Shown piece by piece: positions 1 through 9,442 of a stretch of 51,956 nt of DNA (the stretch's first letter is position 1; every line of letters starts with the position of its first letter). The translations under genes and the position numbers were made by a program. Source of the DNA: Blastococcus xanthinilyticus (lineage in GTDB: Bacteria > Actinomycetota > Actinomycetes > Mycobacteriales > Geodermatophilaceae); contig NZ_VNHW01000019.1 of assembly GCF_008124835.1 (NCBI RefSeq), forward strand, positions 1 through 51,956, in the 5' to 3' direction. The notes under the pieces were generated by a model. That model had not been told where the DNA came from, did no database searches, and saw nothing but the letters and a program-made list of their open reading frames with translations.

Positions 1-214
1 CAACCAAAGGAATCCCTGCCACGACTGCACGAGCCATGACACGGGGTATTACTTGGCACTGACTTTCGGCACGCTGTTGAGTTCTCAAGGAGCGGACGCG
101 CAGCAACTCGCCCTTCCGGGCTTCGTCCCTGGCTGGATGTTCAACTCTACGCCGGTTTCCAGACACCCGCTACAGGGGCTCCGGTCCGGCGGCCCTTCCG
201 GGCCGCGCGGCGCA
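1..214 (-). other. rRNA operon leader (pre-16S transcript), 16S gene off the left edge
   Basis: Read on the minus strand, this stretch carries the characteristic actinobacterial pre-16S leader. A boxA-like element, GCTCCTTGAGAACTCAA, lies at 93 down to 77. It is followed by the AACTCAACAGCGTGCC...AAAGTCAGTGCCA type segment that precedes 16S genes in Streptomyces and relatives. A GC-rich hairpin (CGGCCC GGAA GGGCCG type) lies near 190-206 just after the predicted transcription start. The leader runs toward position 1, so a 16S-23S-5S operon should begin within a few hundred bases outside the window. The assignment rests on recalled leader sequences, not on a visible rRNA gene. I see no protein-coding gene in 1-350. 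Confidence 0.75.
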
Positions 215-220
215 AAGAGA

Positions 221-249
221 AAGTTACACGGCCCCCCACGGCCGGTCAA
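221..249 (-). promoter_or_regulatory. Probable rrn promoter (TTGACC - 17 bp - TAACTT)
   Basis: On the minus strand TTGACC (249-244) is separated by 17 bases from TAACTT (226-221), a good sigma70/HrdB-type pair and one of the strongest -35 boxes in the window. It points into the pre-16S leader. Transcription would start near 214. The rest of the gap up to the dapB stop (250-350) is GC-rich with a palindromic GACGGGGCCCCGTC near 303-316, which may help terminate dapB transcription. Other rrn promoters could exist; none is as clear. Confidence 0.6.
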
Positions 250-350
250 ACCCACCCCCCGTGACGCGCGCCACCCCGGCGGGACCGCTGGACGAGGCCC
301 ACGACGGGGCCCCGTCAGAGCCCCCGAGGTAGGGGACGCGGGGTCCTCCG

Positions 351-1193
<843 letters not shown>

Positions 1194-1541
1194 TCAGCGG
1201 GACCGGCGGGTCCCCCACCCCCACGCCAGGAGGCCGAGCGCGATCCCGAGCGTGTCGGCCGCCCAGTCCGCCAGGGACATGGACCTGGCCAGGGGGGTCA
1301 CCCCCTGGATCACCTCGCTGAGCGCCGCGTAGGCCGTCAGCCCGAGGCCCAGGGGGACCGCGCGCAGACCGGCCCAGCGGCCGCTCGCGGCGAGCGCGGC
1401 GAAGAGCAGCAGGTGCACCACCTTGTCGGTGCCCGGCGGCGCCGTGGGGACCCCGGACGCCGGCGCGAAGAGCACGACCAGCGACAGCAGGGCGACCGCC
1501 GCGAAGGCGACGCGGGCCGGCCTCCCGCCGACGGCAGCCAC
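1194..1541 (-). CDS. VanZ-like family membrane protein
   Basis: A 115-residue protein with three or four predicted membrane segments. The VanZ-like signature is visible: GTDKVVHLLLFAALA, then ALSEVIQGV and a C-terminal SLADWAADTLGIALG. VanZ itself confers low-level teicoplanin resistance by an unclear mechanism; family members outside van clusters have no established role. I chose GTG at 1541 because GAGG lies five bases upstream and the start then falls just after the pepR stop (1549). The longer open frame back to 1679 lies entirely inside pepR in another frame and looks like codon shadow. It is probably co-transcribed with pepR and dapB. Confidence 0.7.
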   Translation of the reverse strand: MAAVGGRPARVAFAAVALLSLVVLFAPASGVPTAPPGTDKVVHLLLFAALAASGRWAGLRAVPLGLGLTAYAALSEVIQGVTPLARSMSLADWAADTLGIALGLLAWGWGTRRSR

Positions 1542-1548
1542 CAGGGCC

Positions 1549-2850
1549 TCAGAGCCGGTCGAGGTCGGACTCGCGGTAGGGGCCGACGACGGCCAGGCAG
1601 GTGTCCTGCCCGAACAGCTCCGCCGCCACCGACCGCACCTGCGCCTCGTCGACCGCCTCGATCCGGCCGAGCACGTCACGGACCGGCACGTACTCGCCGT
1701 AGGACAGCTCGCTCTTGCCCAGCCGGCTCATCCGGGAGCCGGTGTCCTCCAGGCCGAGCACCAGCCCACCCTTCAGCTGGCCGCGCGCCCGGGCGACCTC
1801 CTCGGACGTCAGGCCGTCGACGGCGACCCGCCCGAGCTCCTCGCGGATCAGCCGGAGCACCTCCGGCACCCGCTTCTTCGCGCAGCCCGCGTAGACGGAG
1901 AACGCACCCGCGCCGGCATAGTGCGACAGGGCCGAGCCGACGCTGTAGACCAGCCCGCGCTTCTCGCGGATCTCCTGGAACAGCCGCGAGCTCATCCCGC
2001 CGCCCACGGCGGCGTCCAGTACCGCGGCCGCGTAGCGGCGCTCGTCCTGCCGGCCCATCGCCGGGCTGCCGATCAGCAGGTGGGTCTGCTCGGTGCGCCG
2101 CGAGATCAGCCCGGCGGGCCGCGACGGGCGCACGAGGTCGACGTCACCCGTGCGCAGCGGCGCCGGGCCCCCGCTCCCGTCCGGCCGGCTCCCGAACGCG
2201 GCGGTCACCAGGTCGAGCACCTGCTGGTGGTCGACGCGGCCGGCCGCCGTCACGACGATCGAGGGCGCCGTGTAACGCGAGCGGTACCAGCCGTCGACGT
2301 CGTCCCGCGTCAGCGCCTCGATCGACTCGACGGTCCCCAGGACCGAGCGGCCCAGCGAGGTGTCGCCGAACAGCGTCTCGGCGAACAGGTCGTGCACGGC
2401 GTCCGAGGGCTCGTCGTCGCGCATGGCGATCTCCTCGAGCACCACCGTGCGCTCGGACTCCAGATCCGCCGGGGTGTTCGTCGCCTCGGTGACCAGGTCG
2501 GCCAGCAGCGTGACTGCCAGCGGGAGGTCGGTGGCGAGCACGTTCGCGTAGTAGCAGGTGTGCTCCTTCGCGGTGAATGCGTTCATCTCGCCGCCGACGG
2601 CGTCCATGGCCGTCGCGATCTCGAGCGCGGTCCGCGAGGACGTCCCCTTGAACAGCAGGTGCTCGAGGAAGTGCGAGGCCCCGGCGACGGCGGGGCTCTC
2701 GTCGCGCGAACCGACGCCCACCCAGATGCCGAGCGTCGCCGACAGCACGCCGGGCATCGTCTCGGTGAGCACCCGCAGCCCACCGGGCAGCTCGGTGCGT
2801 TCCACCCGGCCGCCGACCTCGTCGAGGTCGAGCAGCGCGGTCTCCCCCAC
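1549..2850 (-). CDS. pepR: M16 family zinc metallopeptidase (PepR-like)
   Basis: A 433-residue peptidase of the pitrilysin/mitochondrial-processing-peptidase family. The inverted zinc motif HFLEH is at residues 60-64, and the third ligand Glu lies about 75 residues later, in VVLEEIAMRDDEP near 136-147. The usual C-terminal inactive M16 domain follows. The start is GTG at 2850; no in-frame upstream alternative exists before a stop. Mycobacteria carry the same gene (PepR, Rv2782c) directly downstream of polynucleotide phosphorylase, as here, with 56 bases between the pnp stop and this start. The substrate is not known from sequence. Confidence 0.9.
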   Translation of the reverse strand: MGETALLDLDEVGGRVERTELPGGLRVLTETMPGVLSATLGIWVGVGSRDESPAVAGASHFLEHLLFKGTSSRTALEIATAMDAVGGEMNAFTAKEHTCYYANVLATDLPLAVTLLADLVTEATNTPADLESERTVVLEEIAMRDDEPSDAVHDLFAETLFGDTSLGRSVLGTVESIEALTRDDVDGWYRSRYTAPSIVVTAAGRVDHQQVLDLVTAAFGSRPDGSGGPAPLRTGDVDLVRPSRPAGLISRRTEQTHLLIGSPAMGRQDERRYAAAVLDAAVGGGMSSRLFQEIREKRGLVYSVGSALSHYAGAGAFSVYAGCAKKRVPEVLRLIREELGRVAVDGLTSEEVARARGQLKGGLVLGLEDTGSRMSRLGKSELSYGEYVPVRDVLGRIEAVDEAQVRSVAAELFGQDTCLAVVGPYRESDLDRL

Positions 2851-2906
2851 GGGAACCGGGGCGGGCGCATGCGCACCCGCCCCGGCCCGGATCAGCTCAC
2901 TCGTGA

Positions 2907-5171
2907 TCAGTCACCCGCAGGAGCGGCCTCGGCCGGAGCCTCGGCGGGGGCGTCGGCACCCTCGGCGGCGACCGGCGCGAGGCTGATCTTGCCGCGGGCG
3001 TCGATGTCGGTGATCTCCACCTGCATCTTGTCGCCGACGTTGGCCACGTCCTCGACCTTGCCGATGCGCTTGCCGCCACCGAGCTTGCTGATGTGCACCA
3101 GCCCGTCCTTGCCCGGGAGCAGGGAGACGAAGGCACCGAACGGCGTGGTCTTGACGACCGTGCCGAGGAAGCGCTCGCCGACCTTCGGCATCTGCGGGTT
3201 GGCGATGGCGTTGATCCGGTCCACCGCGGCCTGGGCCGAGGGGCCGTCGGAGGCGCCGACGTAGATCGTGCCGTCGTCCTCGATGGTGATGTCCGCGCCG
3301 GTCTCGTCCTGGATCGCGTTGATCATCTGGCCCTTGGGGCCGATGACCGCGCCGATCTTGTCGACCGGGATGCGCACCGTGGTCACCCGCGGGGCGTAGG
3401 GGCTCATCTCGTCGGGGCCGTCGATGGCCTCGCCCATGACGTCGAGGATGTGCAGCCGGGCCGCGCGGGCCTGGGTCAGCGCACCGGCGAGGACGTCGGA
3501 GGGGATGCCGTCGAGCTTCGTGTCCAGCTGCAGGGCCGTGACGAAGTCCTTGGTGCCGGCGACCTTGAAGTCCATGTCACCGAACGCATCCTCGGCGCCG
3601 AGGATGTCGGTCAGCGCGACGTACTCGGTCTTGCCGTCGACCTCGTCGGAGACCAGGCCCATGGCGATGCCGGCGACCGGCGCCTTCAGCGGCACACCGG
3701 CGTTGAGCAGGGCCAGCGTGGAGGCGCAGACCGAGCCCATCGAGGTGGAGCCGTTGGAGCCCAGCGCCTCCGACACCTGCCGGATCGCGTAGGGGAACTC
3801 CTCGCGGTCGGGCAGCACCGGCAGCAGCGCCCGCTCGGCGAGCGCGCCGTGGCCGATCTCGCGACGCTTGGGCGAGCCCACGCGGCCGGTCTCGCCGGTG
3901 GAGTACGGCGGGAAGTTGTAGTTGTGCATGTAGCGCTTGCGCGTCTCGGGCGAGAGCGTGTCGAGCTGCTGCTCCATGCGGAGCATGTTCAGCGTCGTGA
4001 CACCCAGGATCTGGGTCTCGCCGCGCTCGAACAGCGCCGAGCCGTGCACCCGCGGGATCACCTCGACCTCGGCCGACAGCGGCCGGATGTCGGTGAGCCC
4101 ACGGCCGTCGATGCGGACCTTGTCCCGGAGGATGCGCTGCCGGACGACCTTCTTGGTCAGCGCCCGGAAGGCACCGGAGATCTCCTTCTCCCGGCCCTCG
4201 AACTGGCCGGCCAGCGCGGCCTTGACCTCGTCCTTGAGGGCGTCGGTGGCGTCCTCGCGCTCGGCCTTGCCGGCGATCTGCTGCGCCTGGGCGAGCTTGT
4301 CGCCGACCTGCGCCTCGACGGCGGCGTAGACGTCGTCCTGGTAGTCCAGGAAGCGGGGGAAGTCGGCGACCGGCTTGGCGGCCTTCTCCGCGACGGCGGC
4401 CTGCGCCTCGCACAGCGCCTTGATGAACGGCTTGGCGGCCTCGAGGCCCTGGGCCACGATCTCCTCGGTCGGGGCGGGGGCACCGCCGGCGACCAGGGAG
4501 ATCGTCTTCTCGGTGGCCTCGGCCTCCACCATCATGATCGCGACGTCGCCGTCGGGCAGGACGCGACCGGCCACGACCATGTCGAAGACGGCGTCCTCGA
4601 GCTCGGCGTGCGTCGGGAAGCCGACCCACTGCCCGTTGATCAGCGCGACCCGGGTGCCGCCGACGGGGCCGGAGAACGGCAGGCCCGACAGCTGGGTGGA
4701 CGCCGAGGCGCCGTTGATCGCGAGCACGTCGTAGAGGTGCGTCGGGTCCAGCGACATGACCGTGATGACGACCTGGACCTCGTTGCGCAGGCCCTTGGCG
4801 AAGGTCGGGCGCAGCGGGCGGTCGATCAGGCGGCAGGTGAGGATCGCGTCCTCGGACGGGCGGCCCTCGCGGCGGAAGAACGAGCCGGGGATGCGCCCGG
4901 CGGCGTACATCCGCTCCTCGACGTCGACCGTCAGCGGGAAGAAGTCGAACTGCTCCTTGGGCTGGCGGCCGGCCGTGGTGGCCGACAGCAGCATGGTGTC
5001 GCCCATGGTGACGACGACGGAGCCGGCGGCCTGGCGGGCGAGCCGGCCGGTCTCGAAGGTGATGGAACGGCTGCCGAACGCGCCGTTGTCGATGACGGCG
5101 GTGGCCGTGGTGACCCCGTCCTCGGGGTCGAACTCGGCAGCGATGCTGCCCTGAGTGGTGGGTGCGGACAT
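2907..5171 (-). CDS. pnp: Polynucleotide phosphorylase / guanosine pentaphosphate synthetase
   Basis: A 3'-5' phosphorolytic exoribonuclease of RNA decay; the actinobacterial enzyme (GpsI) was also described as making pppGpp. In the 754-residue product two RNase PH domains flank an all-helical linker, followed by a KH domain ([19 protein letters not shown]) and an S1 domain ([22 protein letters not shown]). The C-terminal tail is acidic and Ala-rich. I chose ATG at 5171 because AAGGA lies four bases upstream and the product then begins MSAPTTQG like its relatives. The longer open frame to 5351 adds an unconserved, basic stretch. It lies 273 bases downstream of rpsO, with a strong hairpin just after rpsO. 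Confidence 0.96.
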   Translation of the reverse strand: MSAPTTQGSIAAEFDPEDGVTTATAVIDNGAFGSRSITFETGRLARQAAGSVVVTMGDTMLLSATTAGRQPKEQFDFFPLTVDVEERMYAAGRIPGSFFRREGRPSEDAILTCRLIDRPLRPTFAKGLRNEVQVVITVMSLDPTHLYDVLAINGASASTQLSGLPFSGPVGGTRVALINGQWVGFPTHAELEDAVFDMVVAGRVLPDGDVAIMMVEAEATEKTISLVAGGAPAPTEEIVAQGLEAAKPFIKALCEAQAAVAEKAAKPVADFPRFLDYQDDVYAAVEAQVGDKLAQAQQIAGKAEREDATDALKDEVKAALAGQFEGREKEISGAFRALTKKVVRQRILRDKVRIDGRGLTDIRPLSAEVEVIPRVHGSALFERGETQILGVTTLNMLRMEQQLDTLSPETRKRYMHNYNFPPYSTGETGRVGSPKRREIGHGALAERALLPVLPDREEFPYAIRQVSEALGSNGSTSMGSVCASTLALLNAGVPLKAPVAGIAMGLVSDEVDGKTEYVALTDILGAEDAFGDMDFKVAGTKDFVTALQLDTKLDGIPSDVLAGALTQARAARLHILDVMGEAIDGPDEMSPYAPRVTTVRIPVDKIGAVIGPKGQMINAIQDETGADITIEDDGTIYVGASDGPSAQAAVDRINAIANPQMPKVGERFLGTVVKTTPFGAFVSLLPGKDGLVHISKLGGGKRIGKVEDVANVGDKMQVEITDIDARGKISLAPVAAEGADAPAEAPAEAAPAGD

Positions 5172-5402
5172 GTGTCCTTCTCTCGTCTCGTCGCTCCGGC
5201 CTCGTACCGGTTCGCGACTCCTCTTACGGCGGGCGTCCGCCGTCTGCGCCCGGGGCGACCGGTGCTCGATCGAAGCCCTCGGGTGGTGCGGTTCCCCTCG
5301 CGGGGACCGGCCACTCCTCCCGGGGGCCACTACCGAGGACCGGCCCTTCACGGGCGGCCGACGGGTGTCCCGCCTGGCCCGTGCGGCGGGTGCCGCACGA
5401 GA

Positions 5403-5438
5403 GAGGGGACCGTCCCGGTTACCCGGAGCGGTCCCCTC
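5403..5438 (-). terminator. Stem-loop after rpsO (rpsO-pnp intergenic)
   Basis: The 10-base arms GAGGGGACCG and CGGTCCCCTC are perfectly complementary, with an inner CCGG GTAA CCGG helix. The structure starts seven bases after the rpsO stop codon. There is no T-run, which is usual for GC-rich actinobacteria. It may be a terminator, a partial attenuator, or an RNase III-type processing site between rpsO and pnp. Confidence 0.7.
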
Positions 5439-5444
5439 GACGTG

Positions 5445-5714
5445 CTATCGGCGCAGGCCGAGCCGCTCGATCAACGAGCGGTACCGGTTGATGTCGGTCT
5501 TCGCCAGGTAGTTCAGCAGCCGCCGGCGGCGGCCGACCAGCAGGAGCAGGCCCCGCCGGCTGTGGTGGTCGTGCTTGTGCATCTTGAGGTGTTCGGTCAG
5601 GTCGCTGATCCGCCGGGTCAGCATCGCGACCTGCACCTCGGGCGAACCGGTGTCCTTCTCGACCGTGGCGTAGTCGGTCATGATCTGCTGCTTCGTCGCG
5701 CTGTCCAGCGCCAT
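5445..5714 (-). CDS. rpsO: 30S ribosomal protein S15
   Basis: An 89-residue S15, the family's normal length, which binds the central domain of 16S rRNA. Visible signatures include [31 protein letters not shown] and [14 protein letters not shown] sits six bases before ATG 5714, a textbook ribosome-binding site. It lies between ribF and pnp, as in most actinobacteria. A separate promoter-like box and a hairpin leader lie upstream, so it is not solely dependent on ribF transcription. Confidence 0.97.
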   Translation of the reverse strand: MALDSATKQQIMTDYATVEKDTGSPEVQVAMLTRRISDLTEHLKMHKHDHHSRRGLLLLVGRRRRLLNYLAKTDINRYRSLIERLGLRR

Positions 5715-5808
5715 GGTTCGCCTCCTGGGCGGGTCACGTGTGGCCCTCGGTCTGACTCACGAGGGCAGGTCTCACACAGCCGGGATGTCCCAGCAAGGGA
5801 CCAGGCTA
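5715..5808 (-). promoter_or_regulatory. rpsO promoter -10 box and structured 5' leader
   Basis: On the minus strand a TAGCCT -10-like box lies at 5808-5803 with no convincing -35. About 80 bases of leader follow. They contain CCCTCG TGAGTCAGA CCGAGGG (around 5737-5764) and a GGGCCACACGTGACCC-type fold just before the AGGAGG ribosome-binding site. S15 commonly represses its own translation through leader structures, so this could be an autoregulatory site. That is inference. Confidence 0.45.
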
Positions 5809-5840
5809 CCAGCGGCGTGATCGAGGTTGTCCCGAGTGGG

Positions 5841-5963
5841 GGCCGGAGGCCTCCGCGCAGGGACGACGCAACGGCTCCGCCGAGCAGGGGAACGGCACCT
5901 GGCCGCGGTGTCGCCGGAGGACGACAGGGTCATCGCGCTGTCGTCCGGAGGACGACGACGTCA
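5841..5963 (-). repeat. Stop-anchored dispersed repeat, copy at ribF
   Basis: Read on the minus strand, the ribF stop TGA (5963-5961) is followed by four bases and the perfect 17-base hairpin GTCGTCCTCCGGACGAC (5956-5940). A full-length diverged unit then runs from ATGAC at 5933 to CTCCGGCC at 5841. It aligns from end to end with the 95-bp units of the array at 13201-13670, including CCTCCGG, ACACCGCG, the GTGCCG block and the terminal GGAGG-CTCCGGCC. No open reading frame is implied. It lies between ribF and the rpsO promoter. Confidence 0.75.
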
Positions 5964-6920
5964 CAGGCGCAGGACCTGACGGGTGTCGGCGACGTCCTTG
6001 GCCATCGCGGCGAGCAAGCCATGCACGTCGTCGAAGGCGGCCATGGGACGGAGCCGGTGGGCGAACTCCACGCCGACGTGCTCGCCGTACAGGTCGCCGT
6101 CGAAGTCCAGGACGAACGCCTCGACCGTGCGCCGGCTGCCCTGGAAGGTCGGGTTGGTGCCCACCGAGATCGCGGCAGGCAACCGCTCCTGACTCGCTCC
6201 GCTGCGCGGGTCGCGGGTGACCAGGTGCCCGGCGTAGACGCCGTCGGCGGGGATCGCGGTGTACTGCGGGCTCTCCACGTTCGCCGTCGGGTAGCCCAGG
6301 TCCCGGCCCCGGCGGTCGCCGCGGACGACGACGCCGTCGACCCGGTGCAGGCGGCCCAGCGCGCGGGCCGCCGACACCATGTCGCCGGCGGCCACGCAGG
6401 CCCGCACGTAGGTGGAGGAGATCGTCACCTCGCCGTCGTCCGAGGAGTCCTGCGCCAGGGCGACGCCCTCGACCGCGAAGCCGAACCGGCGGCCCTCCTC
6501 GGCGAGGGTGCCGACGTTCCCCGACGCCTTGTGCCCGTAGGTGAAGTTCTCCCCCACGACGACCTGCGCGGCGTGCAGCCGCTCGACGAGCACGCTGTGC
6601 GTGAAGGTCTCCCGCGTCAGCCGGCTGAACTCCGGGGTGAACGGCAGCACGCACATCGCGTCGACGCCCAGCCCCGCGACCAGCTCGGCCTTGCGGTCCA
6701 GCGAGGTCAGGATCGCCGGGTGCGAGCCGGGCCGGACGACCTCTGCCGGGTGCGGGTCGAAGGTGAGCAGCAGGCACGGCCGCCGCATGGCGCGGGCGCG
6801 GGCGACCGCGGCACCGATCAGGGTCTGGTGCCCGCGGTGCACCCCGTCGTACATGCCGACGGTGACGACCGTGCGGCCCAGATCACCCGGGGTGGACTCC
6901 AGCCCCCGCCAGCGCAGCAC
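5961..6920 (-). CDS. ribF: Bifunctional riboflavin kinase / FMN adenylyltransferase
   Basis: Converts riboflavin to FMN and then to FAD. The 319-residue protein begins with LRWRGLESTPGDLG, typical of actinobacterial RibF. The nucleotidyltransferase motif VGMYDGVHRGHQ follows, with ISSTYVR near the end of that domain. The C-terminal flavokinase domain shows GDRRGRDLGYPTAN, VGTNPTF and FDGDLYGE. The start is GTG at 6920, 14 bases after the ilvE stop; a much longer frame reaching into ilvE is spurious. Its stop codon is the first base triplet of a dispersed repeat element. Confidence 0.95.
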   Translation of the reverse strand: MLRWRGLESTPGDLGRTVVTVGMYDGVHRGHQTLIGAAVARARAMRRPCLLLTFDPHPAEVVRPGSHPAILTSLDRKAELVAGLGVDAMCVLPFTPEFSRLTRETFTHSVLVERLHAAQVVVGENFTYGHKASGNVGTLAEEGRRFGFAVEGVALAQDSSDDGEVTISSTYVRACVAAGDMVSAARALGRLHRVDGVVVRGDRRGRDLGYPTANVESPQYTAIPADGVYAGHLVTRDPRSGASQERLPAAISVGTNPTFQGSRRTVEAFVLDFDGDLYGEHVGVEFAHRLRPMAAFDDVHGLLAAMAKDVADTRQVLRL

Positions 6921-6934
6921 GCGACCGGTTCCGG

Positions 6935-8074
6935 TCAGGAGACCCGGTGCAGCCAGCCGTGGGTGTCGGCCACCCGCCCGTGCTGGATGTCCAGGAGCGT
7001 CTCCCGCAGCCGCATGGTGAGCGCGCCGGGCCCGCCGCCGCCCACGGTGAAGTCGCCGGTCCGCGCCTTGATCTCGCCGACCGGGGTGATGACCGCCGCC
7101 GTGCCGCAGGCGAAGGTCTCGGTGATCGAGCCGTCGAGCGCGCCGCTGCGCCACTCCTCCAGGCTCACCTTGCGCTCGGTCACCCGGTGCCCGAGCTCGC
7201 GGGCGACGGTGATCAACGAGTCGCGGGTGATGCCGGGCAGCAGCGTGCCGGAGAGCTCCGGGGTGACCAGCTCGGCGTCCTCCCCCGAGCCCTGCACGAA
7301 GAAGAGGTTCATGCCGCCGAGCTCCTCGATGTAGCGCCGCTCGACGGCGTCGAGGTAGACGACCTGGTCGCAGCCGAGCTCGCTGGCCTGCTGCTGCGGC
7401 CGCAGGCTCGCGGCGTAGTTGCCGGCGCACTTGACGTCGCCGGTGCCCCCGGGGGCGGCGCGGACGTAGTCCTCGGAGACGAAGACCGACACGGGGTGGA
7501 CGCCCCGCGGGAAGTAGGGCCCGGCCGGGCTGGCGATGACGAGGAACAGGTACTCGTGCGCCGGCCGGACGCCGAGGAAGGACTCGGTGGCCAGCTGGTA
7601 GGGGCGCAGGTAGAGGGTCTGGTCGGGCAGGGTGGGCACCCAGTCGCGGTCGGCGTCGACGAGCGCGTCGACCGCGGCGAGGAACGCCTCCTCGGGCACC
7701 GGCGGCATGGCCAGGCGGTCGGCGCTGCGGACGAACCGCGCGGCGTTGGCCTCCGGCCGGAACGTGGCGACGCTGCCGTCGGGCTGGGCGTAGGCCTTGA
7801 GCCCCTCGAAGATCGACTGGGCGTAGTGCAGGGCGGCGGTGCCGGGGTCCATCGACAGCGGGCCGTACTGCGTCAGCCGCGCGTCGTACCAGCCCTGGCC
7901 CTCGCGGTAGCGGGCCACGAACATGTGGTCGGTGAAGTGCCGGCCGAACCCGGGGTCGGCCAGCACCGCCGCGCGCTCGGGCACGGACCGGCGCTGGACG
8001 TCCTCCACGACCACCGGCACGTTCTCGAGGAACATCCGCGAGGAGGTACGGCTGTCGGCGAGCGTGTCGGTCAT
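6935..8074 (-). CDS. ilvE: Branched-chain amino acid aminotransferase
   Basis: A PLP-dependent class IV aminotransferase that performs the last step of Leu, Ile and Val synthesis. The 379-residue product shows the PLP-lysine region GDVKCAGNYAASL, the phosphate-binding ETFACGTAAVITPV, and EAFLAAVDALVDAD, all typical of branched-chain enzymes. I chose ATG 8074 because AGGTGGGAG lies directly upstream; a GTG three codons earlier (8083) is also possible. It precedes ribF by 14 bases, so the two are likely co-transcribed. A TAGGGT -10-like box (8139-8134) lies about 60 bases upstream. Confidence 0.94.
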   Translation of the reverse strand: MTDTLADSRTSSRMFLENVPVVVEDVQRRSVPERAAVLADPGFGRHFTDHMFVARYREGQGWYDARLTQYGPLSMDPGTAALHYAQSIFEGLKAYAQPDGSVATFRPEANAARFVRSADRLAMPPVPEEAFLAAVDALVDADRDWVPTLPDQTLYLRPYQLATESFLGVRPAHEYLFLVIASPAGPYFPRGVHPVSVFVSEDYVRAAPGGTGDVKCAGNYAASLRPQQQASELGCDQVVYLDAVERRYIEELGGMNLFFVQGSGEDAELVTPELSGTLLPGITRDSLITVARELGHRVTERKVSLEEWRSGALDGSITETFACGTAAVITPVGEIKARTGDFTVGGGGPGALTMRLRETLLDIQHGRVADTHGWLHRVS

Positions 8075-8133
8075 GGCTCCCACCTGGGCGTGCGCGTTCC
8101 GGCGGATCCGGCGGTCGCCGGACCCGCGGCACC

Positions 8134-8139
8134 ACCCTA
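8134..8139 (-). promoter_or_regulatory. Candidate ilvE -10 box (TAGGGT)
   Basis: TAGGGT on the minus strand fits the actinobacterial TANNNT -10 pattern and would give a leader of about 50 bases before ilvE. No good -35 is visible. The rest of the 200-base divergent gap to 8284 holds only the leaderless promoter of the CPBP gene. Confidence 0.4.
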
Positions 8140-8270
8140 GCCAGCCTGCCGCGGTCCGCGCGCCGACAGGGAACCGCGGGGCGGTTCCGGGCGGCGGCCA
8201 CGGGGCCGACCGCTCAGCGCCTGGACGCCCCTCGGCACGGAGATGTCGCCCGGCCGACGCCGTCCTCCGC

Positions 8271-8276
8271 TAGGTT
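8271..8276 (+). promoter_or_regulatory. Leaderless -10 box for CPBP gene (TAGGTT)
   Basis: TAGGTT ends seven bases before ATG 8284, and there is no Shine-Dalgarno site. That spacing puts transcription start at or next to the start codon, the standard geometry of leaderless actinobacterial genes. No recognisable -35. Confidence 0.55.
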
Positions 8277-8283
8277 CCGGCGG

Positions 8284-9069
8284 ATGTCCGACGTGGTGGC
8301 GGCAGAGGACTCCTCCGGAGCCGTGCGCGCGGTCGGCTTCGGCGCCGCCGTGCACGTGGCCCGGTTCGCGCTCATCCTGGCGACGCTGGAGCTCGCGCCG
8401 CTGGTCGGCGTCTCGGGCTGGTACCTGGGGCTGGCCGCGAACGCCGTCTGCACCGTGTTCGCCCTGGTGCTGGTCACCCGGATGCGGCTGTGGCACTCCA
8501 CCGGGCTCCTGCGCCTGCTGCCCTCCCGGCTGGCGCTGATCGCCCTGGTGCCGCTCGCCGCGCAGGCCGCGCTGTGGGCCCTCCCCGGCGGGGTCGTCCC
8601 CCGGTCACCCGGCCTGGCGCTGTGGCTGCTGACGCTGCTGCTGGTGGGGGTGAACGAGGAGCTGATCAGCCGGGGCGTGGTGCTCTCCCGTCTCCGTTGC
8701 GACCTGCGGCCACGGCCCGCCGTCGTCGTCACCGCCGTCCTCTTCGGGCTGCAGCACTTCTCGCTCCTGGCCACCGGCGACCGCGCGCTCGGGGACGTCG
8801 CCCTCACCGTGCTGATGACGGGGGTCTACGGCTTCGCCCTGGCCGCCTTCCAGCTCCGGTTCGCCTGGCTGTGGCCGCTGGTGCTCGTGCACGCCGCGGG
8901 CAACCTCACCTCGGTGCTCGGGGAGGAGGCCCCGGACGGCTGGTACGTGGCCGCGCACGTCGGCTTGCTGGCCTACGGCCTCGTCCTCCTGCGCGGCCGG
9001 CCGGCCGGCCCGCCCCCGGGCCGGCCGGCGACCGCACCGGCCTCGGTCAGGCCTGCTTCTCCTGGTTGA
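8284..9069 (+). CDS. CPBP family intramembrane metalloprotease
   Basis: A 261-residue, largely hydrophobic protein with about seven membrane segments. The three CPBP (Abi/Rce1-like) motifs are present: VNEELISRG (the glutamate pair plus Arg), FGLQHFS, and VHAAGNLTS. These bind the catalytic metal in Rce1-type prenyl-protein proteases. Bacterial members are linked to bacteriocin self-immunity or protein maturation, but no substrate can be inferred here. The C-terminal ~30 residues are Pro/Arg-rich and cytoplasmic-looking. The last 23 bases overlap the convergent MhuD-like gene. Confidence 0.88.
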   Translation: MSDVVAAEDSSGAVRAVGFGAAVHVARFALILATLELAPLVGVSGWYLGLAANAVCTVFALVLVTRMRLWHSTGLLRLLPSRLALIALVPLAAQAALWALPGGVVPRSPGLALWLLTLLLVGVNEELISRGVVLSRLRCDLRPRPAVVVTAVLFGLQHFSLLATGDRALGDVALTVLMTGVYGFALAAFQLRFAWLWPLVLVHAAGNLTSVLGEEAPDGWYVAAHVGLLAYGLVLLRGRPAGPPPGRPATAPASVRPASPG

Positions 9070-9385
9070 CCCTCGGCCCCGCGTACTCGAGCACCTCGTA
9101 GGTCCAGACGTGCGCCGAGTGCGGAGCCGCCGAGGCGAGCGTGTCGCCCCCGCCGTCGTGGGCGCGGTCGAAGTCCTGGCTGGACTGCCAGGCCTCGTAG
9201 GCCTCGTGGCTGCTCCACCGGGTGTAGACCAGGTACTGGTCGGTGCCCTCCAGGGGCCGGAGGAGCTCGAACCACTCGAATCCCGGCGTGCTCTCCACGG
9301 CTCCGGCGCGCCCGCGGAAACGCTCCTCGAAGCGGTCCTGCTTGTCCTTCGGCACGGTGATCGCGTTGATCTTGACGACGCTCAT
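9047..9385 (-). CDS. Heme-degrading monooxygenase, MhuD/IsdG-like (ABM superfamily)
   Basis: A 112-residue single-domain ferredoxin-like fold protein. It starts MSVVKINAITVP and contains PGFEWFELLRP and YTRWSSHEAYEAW. As I recall the mycobacterial heme oxygenase MhuD, its key residues Asn7, Trp66 and His75 match Asn7, Trp66 and His76 here. The protein is therefore more likely heme-degrading than an antibiotic monooxygenase. GGGGAG sits five bases before ATG 9385. It is transcribed divergently from larB with 57 bases between starts, and converges on the CPBP gene. Iron or heme control is not evident from the sequence. Confidence 0.78.
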   Translation of the reverse strand: MSVVKINAITVPKDKQDRFEERFRGRAGAVESTPGFEWFELLRPLEGTDQYLVYTRWSSHEAYEAWQSSQDFDRAHDGGGDTLASAAPHSAHVWTYEVLEYAGPRVNQEKQA

Positions 9386-9442
9386 GGCTCTCCCCTTCCC
9401 GGCCCGCGCGACGGTCAACCGCCGGTGCGGCACGCTGGACGG

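Noticed and set aside
3093..7334. A 1413-codon plus-strand open frame opposite pnp, rpsO and ribF
   Set aside because: It runs antisense to three certain genes and is an artefact of high GC lacking stop codons.
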